Of a stretch of DNA of 58,137 nt, positions 48,709 through 58,002 are shown piece by piece. The notes below the pieces were generated by a model that saw only the letters and a program-made list of their open reading frames with translations, was not told the DNA's origin and did no database searches. Within the stretch, counting starts at the first letter, position 1. Every line of letters begins with the position of its first letter. The DNA is taken from NCBI RefSeq assembly GCF_938045345.1, contig NZ_CALIMS010000012.1:1-58137 (forward strand), in the 5' to 3' direction. A program made the position numbers and the translations under genes. Origin of the DNA: an uncultured Campylobacter sp. Its GTDB lineage: Bacteria; Campylobacterota; Campylobacteria; Campylobacterales; Campylobacteraceae.

Positions 48709-50103
48709 TTGCCGACGCCAAAAGACAACGCCGCAAGCCGCAATGAAAACCAGGCTGAAAACGCGGCTCAAAACAACGCCGAGAATAACGCCAAAAGTGA
48801 GGCTCAAAATTTCACCGAAAATCAGACCGTAAATAACGCTGAGGGCAAAATCGAAGCCGCCACCAAAGGCGAAGCCGTCGTCAAAAACAAAGCCAAAACC
48901 GCTACTGAAAATAGAGCCAAAACCGCTGCCGAAAATCAAAGCAAAAACTGGACCGCAACCGACAAAGTCTCATCTGCTGGTGCTTCCGCGCTAGGCGACG
49001 CCACCGCTTCGGGAGCCGCTGCGGGTATGAAAGCAGGTCTTGCCAAGGCTAACGGGCGCGCGAAAACGAACAAGATATTTTTTATCGGCGCAACCTTGCT
49101 GATGTTTTGCTGCGTGATCTATCTATTTTCGCCGTTTTTGATGGTGATCGCAATCGGCGTGCTGATGGCGGTGGCGACCTCGGGTCTGCACGCTAAAGTA
49201 ACGAAGCTGTGCCGCGGCAGGCGCACGCTAGCCTCGGTGCTGAGCCTGTTTTTGCTCTGCGCGCTTTTTTTCGTGCCCTTCATCTACGCAGTGATCGAGA
49301 TCGCCAAAAACGCCGCGGGCTTCGATATGGCGCGCCTAAACGATGCGCTTAGCTACGTTCAGAGCCTAAACATCAAGCTGCCCGGGCCTTTTGAAAAATT
49401 CGATACGCAGTTTCGCTCGTTTTTAGCGAACCTGGACGTCGCAGGCGTGGCGAAGCAGATCATCTCCTATCTCTCGGTCGTCGGAAAATCCAGTGCGAAA
49501 TTTATCGTCGATATGGTGCTTATCGTCGTGTTTTGCTTTTTTGCATACCTCTACGGCGAGAGCTTCAAGCGCTTTTTCAAAAAAATTCTACCCGTCGAGC
49601 CCGCGCAGATCGATTATATCTTTTCCGAGACGGCAAATACGATGAGCGTCGTGTTTTACTCGACCATCTTCAACGCCGTATTGCAGGGCTTTTTGTTTTC
49701 GATCATCGCGGGGATCTTTGGCTTTGACGCGCTGCTGATGGGGGTGCTTTTCGCCTTCTGCTCGCTCATCCCCGCAGTCGGCGGCGCGCTCATCTATGTA
49801 CCCACCGCGCTATACGTGCTAGCGGGGGGCAGCACCTCGGGCGCGATCGTTATAATGGCGTATTGCGTGATACTGATCTCGACGCTCGCGGACAGCTTCA
49901 TAAAGCCGCTCGTGATAAAATTTATCAACTCGCGCCTGGTCGAAAACCCCGCAAACATCAACGAGATGCTGATCTTCTTCTCGATGCTTTCGGGCATCAG
50001 CACGTTTGGGTTCTGGGGCGTGATCTTGGGGCCCGCGATTTTAACGCTATTTATCGCGGTGCTAAATTTATACGATTATCTAAAAAAGATAGAATTCGAG
50101 TAG
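48709..50103 (+). CDS. AI-2E family transporter with a long low-complexity N-terminus
   Basis: The C-terminal 345 residues form a polytopic membrane protein of the AI-2E (YdiK/PerM) family, with about eight helices. Landmarks are SGLHAKVTKLCRGRRTLASV, VVFCFFAYLYGESFKRFFKKI and GISTFGFWGVILGPAILTL. The family exports small molecules or ions; the substrate is not certain. The first 115 residues are Asn/Ala/Lys/Glu-rich (NENQAENAAQNNAENNAK and so on), which family members lack. The start is TTG at 48709 with AAAGGA upstream; starts further in would remove most of the extension. Confidence 0.82.
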   Translation: MPTPKDNAASRNENQAENAAQNNAENNAKSEAQNFTENQTVNNAEGKIEAATKGEAVVKNKAKTATENRAKTAAENQSKNWTATDKVSSAGASALGDATASGAAAGMKAGLAKANGRAKTNKIFFIGATLLMFCCVIYLFSPFLMVIAIGVLMAVATSGLHAKVTKLCRGRRTLASVLSLFLLCALFFVPFIYAVIEIAKNAAGFDMARLNDALSYVQSLNIKLPGPFEKFDTQFRSFLANLDVAGVAKQIISYLSVVGKSSAKFIVDMVLIVVFCFFAYLYGESFKRFFKKILPVEPAQIDYIFSETANTMSVVFYSTIFNAVLQGFLFSIIAGIFGFDALLMGVLFAFCSLIPAVGGALIYVPTALYVLAGGSTSGAIVIMAYCVILISTLADSFIKPLVIKFINSRLVENPANINEMLIFFSMLSGISTFGFWGVILGPAILTLFIAVLNLYDYLKKIEFE

Positions 50104-50470
50104 AGCTTGCGCCGCTTGAGGGTCTTTAAATTTATGAAAATGTCGCCCGTAAAACGTAATGCCAAGCACGCCCTTGCAGCTCTTGCGCTCTTGCGGCTTT
50201 TTGTCCGTTCGCGCTCTTGCGCGGGCTTAAAGGCTTTAAATTTAAAGGTAAATTTTAATTTCAGCTGTCGCTCGCGCTCTTTGACGAATTTTAGAGCAAA
50301 GATCGCGAGTATCGGCGAGGTTATTTTGGGTCGCGTCATGCGGTGGCGCAGTATTTTTAAGCTACACCGCGCGGCGTGGCGAAATTTTATGGATTAGAGT
50401 TTAAATTTAAAGTAGTCGATAATAAAAGAAAGAATTTTAACTTCAGCTCTAGCAAGCAATGCCCAGCAAT
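50104..50470. other. Spacer of 367 bases
   Basis: Mixed composition, with CGCTCTTGCG repeats near 50180-50220 and AAATTTAAA words. Frames of 60-96 codons on both strands look like shadows with no ribosome binding site. It separates convergent genes. Confidence 0.55.
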
Positions 50471-51211
50471 TCAATACCCACTTTCGTCGCCTTCTCCTTG
50501 TGAGTTAAAATTTATCTTATTCTTTTGATTTTTTAAATTTTGGTATTGTTTAAAAAGTATGTCCGTCTCATGTTTATAATCGTATAAATTTTTATTATAA
50601 AATATCGTTTTATAATCGAGATTGTTCCCCTTGTCGTATATTGAAATGAAAGAAAATATATATTCTCTATCGCAATCCATATTTTCATCAATTATCTTTT
50701 TATAGTTATAGCAAAACGGGTATATGCTCTTTTTTTGTTGATAAAATATATCCCTAAATATAGAGTTTAAAAGCCTTCTATGACATCTGTTTTCTGGAGT
50801 AATTATGTCAAATTTTTTAGTTTTTGTTTCGTGCATAATTGGTAATTGTATGTCATTTTTACTTATAAATACAAAATCAGTAAATAGGTCGAATGAGTGG
50901 TTGGCGCCATCTCCAAACCTCATATATATAAAATTCTCTATAAAATTTCCATCTTCGTCAATCAAATGCTTTTGCTCCCAAGGATAAAAGAGTCGTAGCT
51001 TTAAAATCTCGTCGTTTTCTACAATCTCTTCGGCATTTTTTATAGGCTTGCCGTTTTTGCAAATTTTAGAGCCCAGATCCATTAGATAATCAAAATTTAG
51101 CCTTTTATCCAGCTTCCAAAATTCGCATCTGTCGTCGGAATATTTATCGCCGTTGCACCATGAAAATCTTGCTCTCTCATAGCCGTTTTTGTCTAAGTGA
51201 ATATCCGCCAT
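50471..51211 (-). CDS. Unknown protein, probably N-terminally truncated
   Basis: A 246-residue protein, AT-rich, with many Asn, Lys, Tyr and Phe. Blocks such as LFYPWEQKHLIDEDGNFIEN and RFGDGANHSFDLFTDFVF look like a folded soluble domain, but I recognise no family. The ATG at 51211 is not the natural start by context: the frame stays open upstream to about 51345, reading sensible protein (LVELNLKDYLKKLHYLDNYP), but without ATG, GTG or TTG. It may be a 3' fragment of a larger gene, perhaps expressed from a weak start. Confidence 0.5.
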   Translation of the reverse strand: MADIHLDKNGYERARFSWCNGDKYSDDRCEFWKLDKRLNFDYLMDLGSKICKNGKPIKNAEEIVENDEILKLRLFYPWEQKHLIDEDGNFIENFIYMRFGDGANHSFDLFTDFVFISKNDIQLPIMHETKTKKFDIITPENRCHRRLLNSIFRDIFYQQKKSIYPFCYNYKKIIDENMDCDREYIFSFISIYDKGNNLDYKTIFYNKNLYDYKHETDILFKQYQNLKNQKNKINFNSQGEGDESGY

Positions 51212-51613
51212 CTTGCCGAAATCTATTTGCGGATAATTATCTAAGTAGTGAAGCTTTTTTAGGTAATCTTTTAAATTTAGCTCTACAAGCTCTCTTTGCG
51301 TCAGGTTTTTATCGCTAAAATCAAGCGCTTCTAAGATTGCCGAAATCTATACGTAGGCAGCAAGGCGATAAATATGCAAACCCAAATTAGAAAAACTATG
51401 ATACAAAGGTATTTCAGGCGCAAGCTTACTCCTTCGGGCAGATTGCGCTATATTATCCAATGCAAGCTTAACGAGCCCATAATCCGCAGCGCTTGCAGCA
51501 AACGATTTGCTGTAAAAATTCCAAGCTTGCTTACGCGGTTAAAATTATATAGTTAAATTTGAAATTTTAAAATTTACATTTGGCGGTAAAATTTTAAAAT
51601 TTGCGGCGGCGGT
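51212..51613. other. Spacer of 402 bases including the upstream open frame of the truncated gene
   Basis: The first 130 bases continue the open frame of the gene at 50471. The repeated word ATAGATTTCGGCAA occurs on the minus strand at 51226-51213 and 51350-51337. The rest is AT-rich with AAGCTT repeats and AAATTTTAAAATTT words, and no gene is supported. Confidence 0.5.
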
Positions 51614-51949
51614 TTAGACCCGCACCTTGCCGCCGTATTTGATCTGGCTCGGGTCTTTTTCATCCAGCTCGCGCATTATCTGCTCGCCGTTGTCGGAGTT
51701 TGCCGCGGCGATATCTGCGTCCAGATCGGAGTATGAGTAGATCATCATCGCCTCGCTTACGTCCTCTATGGCTTCTATCGCGCGAAATGCAGTGATCTCG
51801 TCCTCGAAGCTCTCCGCACTAATCGTGGCTACCGCCTTGCCGTCCTGGCACGCTACAAACTCGCAGCCGCCGATACTTTTCAACTGCTTGCGAAACGCCG
51901 CTACGTCGGCATTTGCGCCTAGATAGATCACGACGCTTGAAATATTCAT
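51614..51949 (-). CDS. napD: NapD chaperone for nitrate reductase maturation
   Basis: NapD binds the Tat signal of NapA in the cytosol and prevents early export. I chose ATG 51949 (MNISSVVIYL), which overlaps the napL stop in ATGA style, over an in-frame start at 51961. The 111-residue protein has the ferredoxin-like NapD pattern, with VVIYLGANADVAAFRKQLKSI and FEDEITAFRAIEAIEDVSEAMMIYSY. A hydrophilic tail of about 30 residues exceeds the minimal domain. It is last in the operon. Confidence 0.88.
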   Translation of the reverse strand: MNISSVVIYLGANADVAAFRKQLKSIGGCEFVACQDGKAVATISAESFEDEITAFRAIEAIEDVSEAMMIYSYSDLDADIAAANSDNGEQIMRELDEKDPSQIKYGGKVRV

Positions 51950-53064
51950 TTTAGCCCCCAAAAGTAGATATATCTATTATACCCCGAGCCCACGAGATAA
52001 TCTCCTTCGAAAAGCAGATAGTTGATGATATCGTTATCTAGCTCGATGCTGCGAACGATCTCGCCTGCTTTATCGATTACGCGCACGCCGTTATTAACGG
52101 TAAAAGCGCCTAGCTCGGGGCTTAGCGCCACGGCAAAAACTGCAAAACGGGCGTTATAAAATTTAGCGAAATCGCCGTTTTCGTAGTAGCACGATCTTTC
52201 TTTGTCGTTCGAGCCGCTCATCATGCGATCGCCAAGCAGCGCCACGGAGTAGATTCCGTCCTTGTGCAGGGACTTTTGGCTCATAAGCTTTTTCGCTTTC
52301 GTGTCGAAATAAAACACGATACCGCCTTCGCATGAGATTAGTAGCGTCCCGCTAGCGCGGTCGTAGGCGCTGCCACCCAAAGACGCGATGGTGAGCTTTT
52401 GCTCAAAGCTTACCTTGCCGCTAGGTAGGTCGAAATATAAAATTTCGCTACCAAGACCTAGCAAAATAACGGTATTTTCATCGTAGAAATAGACGTTTTT
52501 AATCCCCGTCATCGGTAGCTTGTAGTGTGTGATCTTGCCGCCCGCAAACACGCCCAGCATCTTTTCAAACGCGTCGCCGTTATATAAAAATGCATATTTT
52601 TCGCCTAGTTTATCGACGTCGAATATGGTAGCGCCCATCGGCTCGTCTAGGTAATTTTTGGACGAGGGCAGGGCGAAAATTAGCGTCTTGGAGATTGCGT
52701 CCGGCACGGAATTTGAGATGGAATTTTGAGCGGAATTTAATGCCGTAGAATTTTCGGCAGAATTTTGCGCTGTGGAATTTGCCGCTGCGGAATTCTCTAC
52801 GGAATTTATAGCGGCGGCAGAATTTCGCGCGGAATTCTCCGCGGAGTTAATGGTGATTTTATAGAGCTTTCCGTTGTCAAGCCCTGCGTAAATTTCGCCG
52901 TTTAGATTTTTTAGCACCGCGACATTTGCGTCAAGCTCTAGTATGAATCTAGCGTGTTTGATCTTTGCAGGCGTATCTATACTCGCAGCACCGCTAGGTA
53001 CCGCGACGCCGTTGCCGGCATAGATGAAGCAGGCGCAAAGTAGCAGCGGTGGTAAAAATTTCAT
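51946..53064 (-). CDS. napL: NapL periplasmic beta-propeller-like protein with an NS-rich insertion
   Basis: NapL is a Campylobacter/Wolinella nap-operon protein of uncertain role in nitrate reductase activity. A signal peptide leads a chain of beta strands of WD/propeller type (GGSAYDRASGTLLISCEGGIVFYFD, LGDRMMSGSNDKE). After residue 75 an insertion of about 55 residues repeats Asn-Ser (SAENSARNS, SVENSAAANS and so on). It is encoded by DNA in which GAATT recurs every 9-21 bases in one frame (about 52700-52855). The rest of the protein fits NapL. The start is 10 bases after the napB stop. Confidence 0.85.
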   Translation of the reverse strand: MKFLPPLLLCACFIYAGNGVAVPSGAASIDTPAKIKHARFILELDANVAVLKNLNGEIYAGLDNGKLYKITINSAENSARNSAAAINSVENSAAANSTAQNSAENSTALNSAQNSISNSVPDAISKTLIFALPSSKNYLDEPMGATIFDVDKLGEKYAFLYNGDAFEKMLGVFAGGKITHYKLPMTGIKNVYFYDENTVILLGLGSEILYFDLPSGKVSFEQKLTIASLGGSAYDRASGTLLISCEGGIVFYFDTKAKKLMSQKSLHKDGIYSVALLGDRMMSGSNDKERSCYYENGDFAKFYNARFAVFAVALSPELGAFTVNNGVRVIDKAGEIVRSIELDNDIINYLLFEGDYLVGSGYNRYIYFWGLK

Positions 53065-53073
53065 CGCGCGCTC

Positions 53074-53607
53074 CTACTCAACCTCGGCGCCTTGATTTAG
53101 CGTATCTATGAGATTAGAAGTGGAATTTGCGTCGCTAAACCTGCTAAAATCGGCTTTGAAATTATTTTTCACTAGCGGATTGGTTTGGGCTTGCGGTACG
53201 TGGCATTGAGTGCAGTTGAATCTCTGCTCGGCTAGCGTGCCGTTTAGATCCGCGCCTGTGCGAAAGTCCACCAAGTGGCTTTTTGGAATCGGCGTAGAGC
53301 CTACATCCTTAGCGACATCGGGCATATGGCAGGTTACGCACATATTGTTATCCTTTGTGATCGGCACGAGCCCCTCTAAGCTGTGCGGTATGAGCGGCGG
53401 AGCGTTTTCAAAGCTGCGCTCGATCTTCGAAGCGGCGCCCGGAGCGTCCTCACTATATTTGAAATCGGGCAGGGAATTTTTATTTTGTGCCGATTCGTCC
53501 ACGCTTTTTATAAAGCCCAAGCTGTCGGCATCTATAGAAGCCGTCTTGTCCGCGGCAAAGAGCGCCACACAGCATGCAAGAGCCAAGCCTAAAACCATTT
53601 TTTTCAT
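53074..53607 (-). CDS. napB: NapB, diheme c-type cytochrome of periplasmic nitrate reductase
   Basis: A 177-residue periplasmic protein with a signal peptide (VLGLALACCVALFAADK) and two CxxCH heme sites, CVTCHMPD (about residue 90) and CTQCHVPQ (about 132). The distal ligands are provided by His 76 (PHSLEG) and SHLVDF-type motifs. NapB passes electrons from NapH/NapG to NapA. It overlaps napH by 4 bases. The tail is slightly longer than usual and low in complexity (SDANSTSNLIDTLNQG). Confidence 0.95.
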   Translation of the reverse strand: MKKMVLGLALACCVALFAADKTASIDADSLGFIKSVDESAQNKNSLPDFKYSEDAPGAASKIERSFENAPPLIPHSLEGLVPITKDNNMCVTCHMPDVAKDVGSTPIPKSHLVDFRTGADLNGTLAEQRFNCTQCHVPQAQTNPLVKNNFKADFSRFSDANSTSNLIDTLNQGAEVE

Positions 53608-54413
53608 TTTTTCACTCCTAATATACTAAAATTTAACGCATCGTCGTCGCATACGTCGATGCAGCGCCCGCAGCTGATACACTCGCTGCTAACGCGCCCG
53701 TTTTCGCGCCCGACCATCTTAAGCACCTGAACTTCGGGGCAGACCATTTTGCATTTACCGCACATCGTGCATTTATCAACCTCGTGGCAAATACGAATGA
53801 TGCTAAAATAGCTAAGCGCCGCCCAAAATCCGCCGAGCGGGCATAGCCGCGAACAGATTGTGCGATCGCCTGCGAAAATTTCAAAAACTACAATCAGTAG
53901 TGCGATTGCAAACGCACTCGCACTCAGCGATATGACGGCGCGCGCGAAAAGCGAGATAAAGCTTACGCTCTCAAACGCCGCAAAGCCGAAAGCTCCACTG
54001 CAAATGAGCGCTAGCACCGCTAGGACGTAGCGAGCTTTGCGATTTACGCTAACGATCTTAGTCGTTATACCAAGTCTTTTACGAAGCCATGCGGCAAGAT
54101 CGGTCAGTAAATTTATCGGGCAAACCCACGAGCAATATAATCGCGGCGCTATAAGCGCATAAAATGCTCCTACGATAACCGCTCCGATAACCGCCGTAGC
54201 ACCTAAAGAAAAGCTAGCTAGCAGCATCTGCGCCGTCGCAAACGGATCGCTTAGATTAATCGTGCCGAAAAGTTTCGACGAGCTTAGATTGCCCTTTAGA
54301 ATTCCTGATAAAATTCCGTTTTCGCTCGCGGCCTTGAAGGCGAAATTATTTCCTAAAATAAAAAGGACTAGAATAGAAATTTGGCTCAAACGCCTTAAAA
54401 TAGTGTATTTCAT
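53604..54413 (-). CDS. napH: NapH, membrane quinol-dehydrogenase iron-sulfur subunit
   Basis: A 269-residue polytopic protein with about four helices, cytoplasmic CxxxCP motifs (CSWVCPIN and CSRLCPLG), and two C-terminal 4Fe-4S clusters (CTMCGKCKMVCPE and CISCGRCIDVCDD). NapGH takes electrons from menaquinol to the periplasmic NapB in organisms that lack NapC. It overlaps napG and napB by 4 bases on each side, the standard campylobacter gene packing. Confidence 0.95.
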   Translation of the reverse strand: MKYTILRRLSQISILVLFILGNNFAFKAASENGILSGILKGNLSSSKLFGTINLSDPFATAQMLLASFSLGATAVIGAVIVGAFYALIAPRLYCSWVCPINLLTDLAAWLRKRLGITTKIVSVNRKARYVLAVLALICSGAFGFAAFESVSFISLFARAVISLSASAFAIALLIVVFEIFAGDRTICSRLCPLGGFWAALSYFSIIRICHEVDKCTMCGKCKMVCPEVQVLKMVGRENGRVSSECISCGRCIDVCDDDALNFSILGVKK

Positions 54414-55168
54414 TGCCTAGTCCCTTCCATTAGATCGTCCTCGTTTAAGTAATCCTTACTCTTTTGCGGATCGAGCTTGATTTTGGTGTCTGCGTCCTTT
54501 AGCTTCGCGTCGTCGCCCCTGATCCAGCCTTTGACATAGTTATCGCTGGAAATTCCTATGACGCGCTCGCGTTCCACGACGCTGATAGACGCCTTTTTCG
54601 TGACGCAGGCATGCTCGCATTTGCCGCAACCCGTGCAATAGTTGCTATCTACGACGGGCACGAGCAGGGCGTGCTTTTCAGTGCGGTTGTTGTGACGGTA
54701 ATCGATCCTTAGCGCCTTATCCATCACGGGGCAGCTTCGCACGCACGCATCGCATTGGATACCCGCATAAGCGATGCAATGCTCGGTATCTATGACCGCA
54801 ACGCCCATTCTGGATAGACGCACGTTAAGCTTGGAGTCTTCGCTTACCAAGCTTTTATCTAGCGCGTCGCTAGGACAGGCTGCGACGCAAGGTATATCGT
54901 CGCACATATAGCACGGAATTTCGCGCGGGATAAAAAACGGCGTGCCGTTTGCAATAGCGTGATCGCAAAAGCTCGCAAGCTTAAGCGTATCAAACGGGCA
55001 TGCCTCGACACAAAGCCCGCACCTCAGGCATTTGCTAAGAAATTCTTTCTCGCCTATAGCTGCGGGCGGGCGGAGTTTGGCGTGCTCGCCGGAGTTTGCG
55101 ACTCCGAGTCCCAAAACGCCCACGCCCGCAGCTAAAGAAAGAATGCCTAAGACCTCACGCCTATCCAT
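54410..55168 (-). CDS. napG: NapG, periplasmic ferredoxin-type subunit
   Basis: The 252-residue protein starts MDRREVLGILSLAAGVGVLG, a Tat-like RR signal, followed by four 4Fe-4S motifs (for example CLRCGLCVEACPFDT, CYMCDDIPCVAACP, CDACVRSCPVMD and CTGCGKCEHACVTKK). It works with NapH as electron donor to NapB. It begins 3 bases after napA stops. No deviation from the family is seen. Confidence 0.95.
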   Translation of the reverse strand: MDRREVLGILSLAAGVGVLGLGVANSGEHAKLRPPAAIGEKEFLSKCLRCGLCVEACPFDTLKLASFCDHAIANGTPFFIPREIPCYMCDDIPCVAACPSDALDKSLVSEDSKLNVRLSRMGVAVIDTEHCIAYAGIQCDACVRSCPVMDKALRIDYRHNNRTEKHALLVPVVDSNYCTGCGKCEHACVTKKASISVVERERVIGISSDNYVKGWIRGDDAKLKDADTKIKLDPQKSKDYLNEDDLMEGTRQ

Positions 55169-55171
55169 AAT

Positions 55172-57955
55172 TTACGCCTTGTAAATTTTAACCGCGCATT
55201 TTTTGTAGTCGGTCTCTTTTGAAAGCGGGCAGGTATGATCGAGCGTGACACGGTTGATATAAACCTTCTCGTCAAAAAACGGCACGAAAATAAGCCCTTT
55301 CGGCGGAACGTTACGTCCGTGGAAGTCCACACGCGCTTTTACCTTGCCGCGGCGCGACTCGATCCAGACGATTTCATTTTGTTGCACGCCGATTTTGGCG
55401 CCGTCTATCTCGTTCATATAGCATCTTGCTTCCGGTACGGCGCGATAAAGCTCCGGTACGCGCATAGTCATAGTGCCCGTATGCCAGTGCTCCAGCACAC
55501 GACCCGTACATAGCCAGAAAGGATATTCCTCGCTTGGCACTTCTACAGGATCCATATATGGACGGAAGAAAATTTTAGCTTTATTGGCAAGGCTTGTTTT
55601 TTCTTCGCCAGAAGTAGCGGATTTTAGATCGCCGCTAGGAAGCGCCACTTTGGCGTTACCGTAGAAGGCGAAGTCGCTATCCGGAGCCGCTTTTTTAGCA
55701 TAAGGATCGTATTGAGCGTTAAAGCGCCAAAGTGTTTCTTTGCCGTCTACGACCGGCCATCTAAGACCGCGCACTCGGTGATATGTATCGAAATCGGCTA
55801 GATCGTGTCCGTGACCGGTACCGAATTTTCGGTATTCCTCCCAGAGATATTTTTGGATGAAAAAGCCATATCCTTTAAATTCTTTGCCGTCGCTACCGAT
55901 GACGCCACGAGAGTCGCCGTTTACTTCGGAGTTATCGAAGCTTGCCATAATCGGATCTTTTGCAGCGAAAGCCTGAGCGTCTTTGTTTGCAAAGAGCACT
56001 TCAAATAGTGTAGTCTCTGGCGTATAGCCGAATTCTGAAATTTTATCTAAAACGTTTGGAAGCGTAAGCTTATCATTTACCTTTGTCTCGCCCCAGAAAT
56101 CCTTGAGTTTGAAGCGCTTGGAAAACTCTAACATCTGCCACGTATCGCTCATAGCGTCGCCCACAGGAAGGACCTGCTGTCTCCACCACTGAGTTCTACG
56201 CTCGGCATTGCCGTATGCGCCCCATTTTTCGTAGATCATCGCGGTTGGCAGGATTAGATCAGCTACCTTTGCGCTTAGTCCTGGATACGGATCGCTTACT
56301 ACGATGAAGTTATCCATCTCGCGCGCCGCTGCGATCCAGTGGTTTGCGTTGGCGATCTGCTGCCACGGGTTGTTGACCTGTACCCATATCCATTTTATTT
56401 TGCCGTCTTCGAGATTACGCAGAGCCTGCACGTAGTGCGCACCCGGTTTTGGATTTATCGTGCCTTCCGGAAGCTTCCAAATTTTTTCGGAAACCTTTCT
56501 GTGAGCCGGATTTGCCACGACCATATCAGCAGGTAGGCGGTGAGAAAACGTGCCCACCTCTCTAGCTGTGCCGCAAGCGCTAGGCTGACCGGTAAGCGAA
56601 AACGCTCCGCAGCCGGGCTTAGCTTGCTTGCCAAGAAGAAAATGCACCATGTAGCTTTGCTCATTGACCCAGGTTCCTCTTGAGTGCTGATTAAAGCCCA
56701 TCGTCCAAAAGCTTACTACTTTGCGATCTTTTTCTATATAAAAATCTGCCAGCTGCTTTAGCTTGGTCTTAAATGCCTCTAAATTCTCGCTTTCATCGCC
56801 CTTGGCCAAAGGCGCTACAAATTCTAACGTGTAAGGCTCCAGCGCTTTTTTAAATTCCTCGAAGCTTATGAGCCAGTGAGCATCCGATTTGTCAGAGTGT
56901 TTGTTTTCGAGTACGTCGCCCTCTTTCATACCCAGATATGCTAAGGTAACACCCTCGGATTTGCTTAAAATTTTAGATTTTTGCTTAGCTGCTGTGTCAA
57001 GCTCGGTCTTGCGGTATTTTTTATGATTTATATCTTCTCGTAGGCCATAACCGATATCTACTGGACCGGTAGCGAATACGCAGTGCTCTTTAATAAATTT
57101 TTCGTCTATCATCTCTGGATGGTTATAAACGATCTCTCTTGCTATGTAGTTCCATATCGCAAGATCGGTATTTGGACGGAATATAATTTCGATATCGGCG
57201 ATATTTGAAGTGCGGCTAGAGTAGGTCGAGAGATTTATAACTTTTACGCGGTCCGGGTTGCGAAGCTTGTGGTCGGAGACGCGAGACCAAAGAATCGGGT
57301 GCATCTCAGCCATATTTGCGCCCCAGGCGATGATGGTATCGGTTAGCTCGATATCGTCGAAAACGCCCGCAGGCTCGTCGATACCGAAGGTTTGCATAAA
57401 ACCTACGACGGCGCTGGCCATGCACTGGCGAGCGTTGGGGTCGAGATTATTGGAGCGAAAGCCCGCCTTTACTAGCTTTGCTGCGGCATAGCCCTCAGGG
57501 ATCGTGTATTGACCGCTGCCAAGTACGGCAAAGCCCTCGGGACCGCCTTCGTTATAGGCGCGTCTGAAATGCTTCTCCATTTCGTCGAACGCTCTTTGCC
57601 AGCTGATCTCGATAAATTTTCCCTTTTTATCGAATTCGCCCTTGGAATTTACGCGCAAAAGAGGCTTGGTAATGCGATCGGCGCCGTACATGATCTTGGC
57701 GTTGAAATAGCCTTTGATGCAGTTTAGACCGCGATTTACGGGCGCTAACGGATCGCCTTTAACCGCTACTATCTTGCCGTCTTTGGTGGCTACCATGATG
57801 CCACAGCCGGTGCCGCAGAAGCGACAGGCCGCCTTGTCCCAGCGCCAGCCTTTTTCGGCTTCGTCCGCAGCACTAAGACTGCTAGGCAAGCTGATACCTG
57901 CAACGCTACAGGCAGCCGCTGCCGCAGAGCTTTTTATAAAGTCTCGTCTATCCAT
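55172..57955 (-). CDS. napA: NapA, catalytic subunit of periplasmic nitrate reductase
   Basis: The 927-residue molybdo-bis-MGD enzyme reduces nitrate to nitrite in the periplasm. It has the Tat signal RRDFIKSSAAAAACS, the 4Fe-4S motif CRFCGTGCGIMV with the fourth Cys in GLNCIKGYF, and the Mo ligand Cys in ARQCMASAVVGF. Later landmarks are TGQPSACGTAREVGTFSHRLPADM and the substrate-channel and cofactor-binding C-terminus. Length matches Campylobacter NapA. AAAGG precedes the ATG. It is the first gene of napAGHBLD; regulation is probably anaerobic through the FNR-type box upstream. Confidence 0.97.
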   Translation of the reverse strand: MDRRDFIKSSAAAAACSVAGISLPSSLSAADEAEKGWRWDKAACRFCGTGCGIMVATKDGKIVAVKGDPLAPVNRGLNCIKGYFNAKIMYGADRITKPLLRVNSKGEFDKKGKFIEISWQRAFDEMEKHFRRAYNEGGPEGFAVLGSGQYTIPEGYAAAKLVKAGFRSNNLDPNARQCMASAVVGFMQTFGIDEPAGVFDDIELTDTIIAWGANMAEMHPILWSRVSDHKLRNPDRVKVINLSTYSSRTSNIADIEIIFRPNTDLAIWNYIAREIVYNHPEMIDEKFIKEHCVFATGPVDIGYGLREDINHKKYRKTELDTAAKQKSKILSKSEGVTLAYLGMKEGDVLENKHSDKSDAHWLISFEEFKKALEPYTLEFVAPLAKGDESENLEAFKTKLKQLADFYIEKDRKVVSFWTMGFNQHSRGTWVNEQSYMVHFLLGKQAKPGCGAFSLTGQPSACGTAREVGTFSHRLPADMVVANPAHRKVSEKIWKLPEGTINPKPGAHYVQALRNLEDGKIKWIWVQVNNPWQQIANANHWIAAAREMDNFIVVSDPYPGLSAKVADLILPTAMIYEKWGAYGNAERRTQWWRQQVLPVGDAMSDTWQMLEFSKRFKLKDFWGETKVNDKLTLPNVLDKISEFGYTPETTLFEVLFANKDAQAFAAKDPIMASFDNSEVNGDSRGVIGSDGKEFKGYGFFIQKYLWEEYRKFGTGHGHDLADFDTYHRVRGLRWPVVDGKETLWRFNAQYDPYAKKAAPDSDFAFYGNAKVALPSGDLKSATSGEEKTSLANKAKIFFRPYMDPVEVPSEEYPFWLCTGRVLEHWHTGTMTMRVPELYRAVPEARCYMNEIDGAKIGVQQNEIVWIESRRGKVKARVDFHGRNVPPKGLIFVPFFDEKVYINRVTLDHTCPLSKETDYKKCAVKIYKA

Positions 57956-58002
57956 GAGATTAACCTTTCGTTATAGAATGTAAATTTCTATTAATGTTTT
58001 GG

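Noticed and set aside
50107..50397. 96-codon frame after the AI-2E gene
   Set aside because: Arg/Ala/Leu-rich shadow with an opposing frame of similar quality; no ribosome binding site.
51374..51556. 60-codon frame upstream of the truncated gene
   Set aside because: Overlaps AAGCTT-type repeats, lacks a ribosome binding site and any domain.
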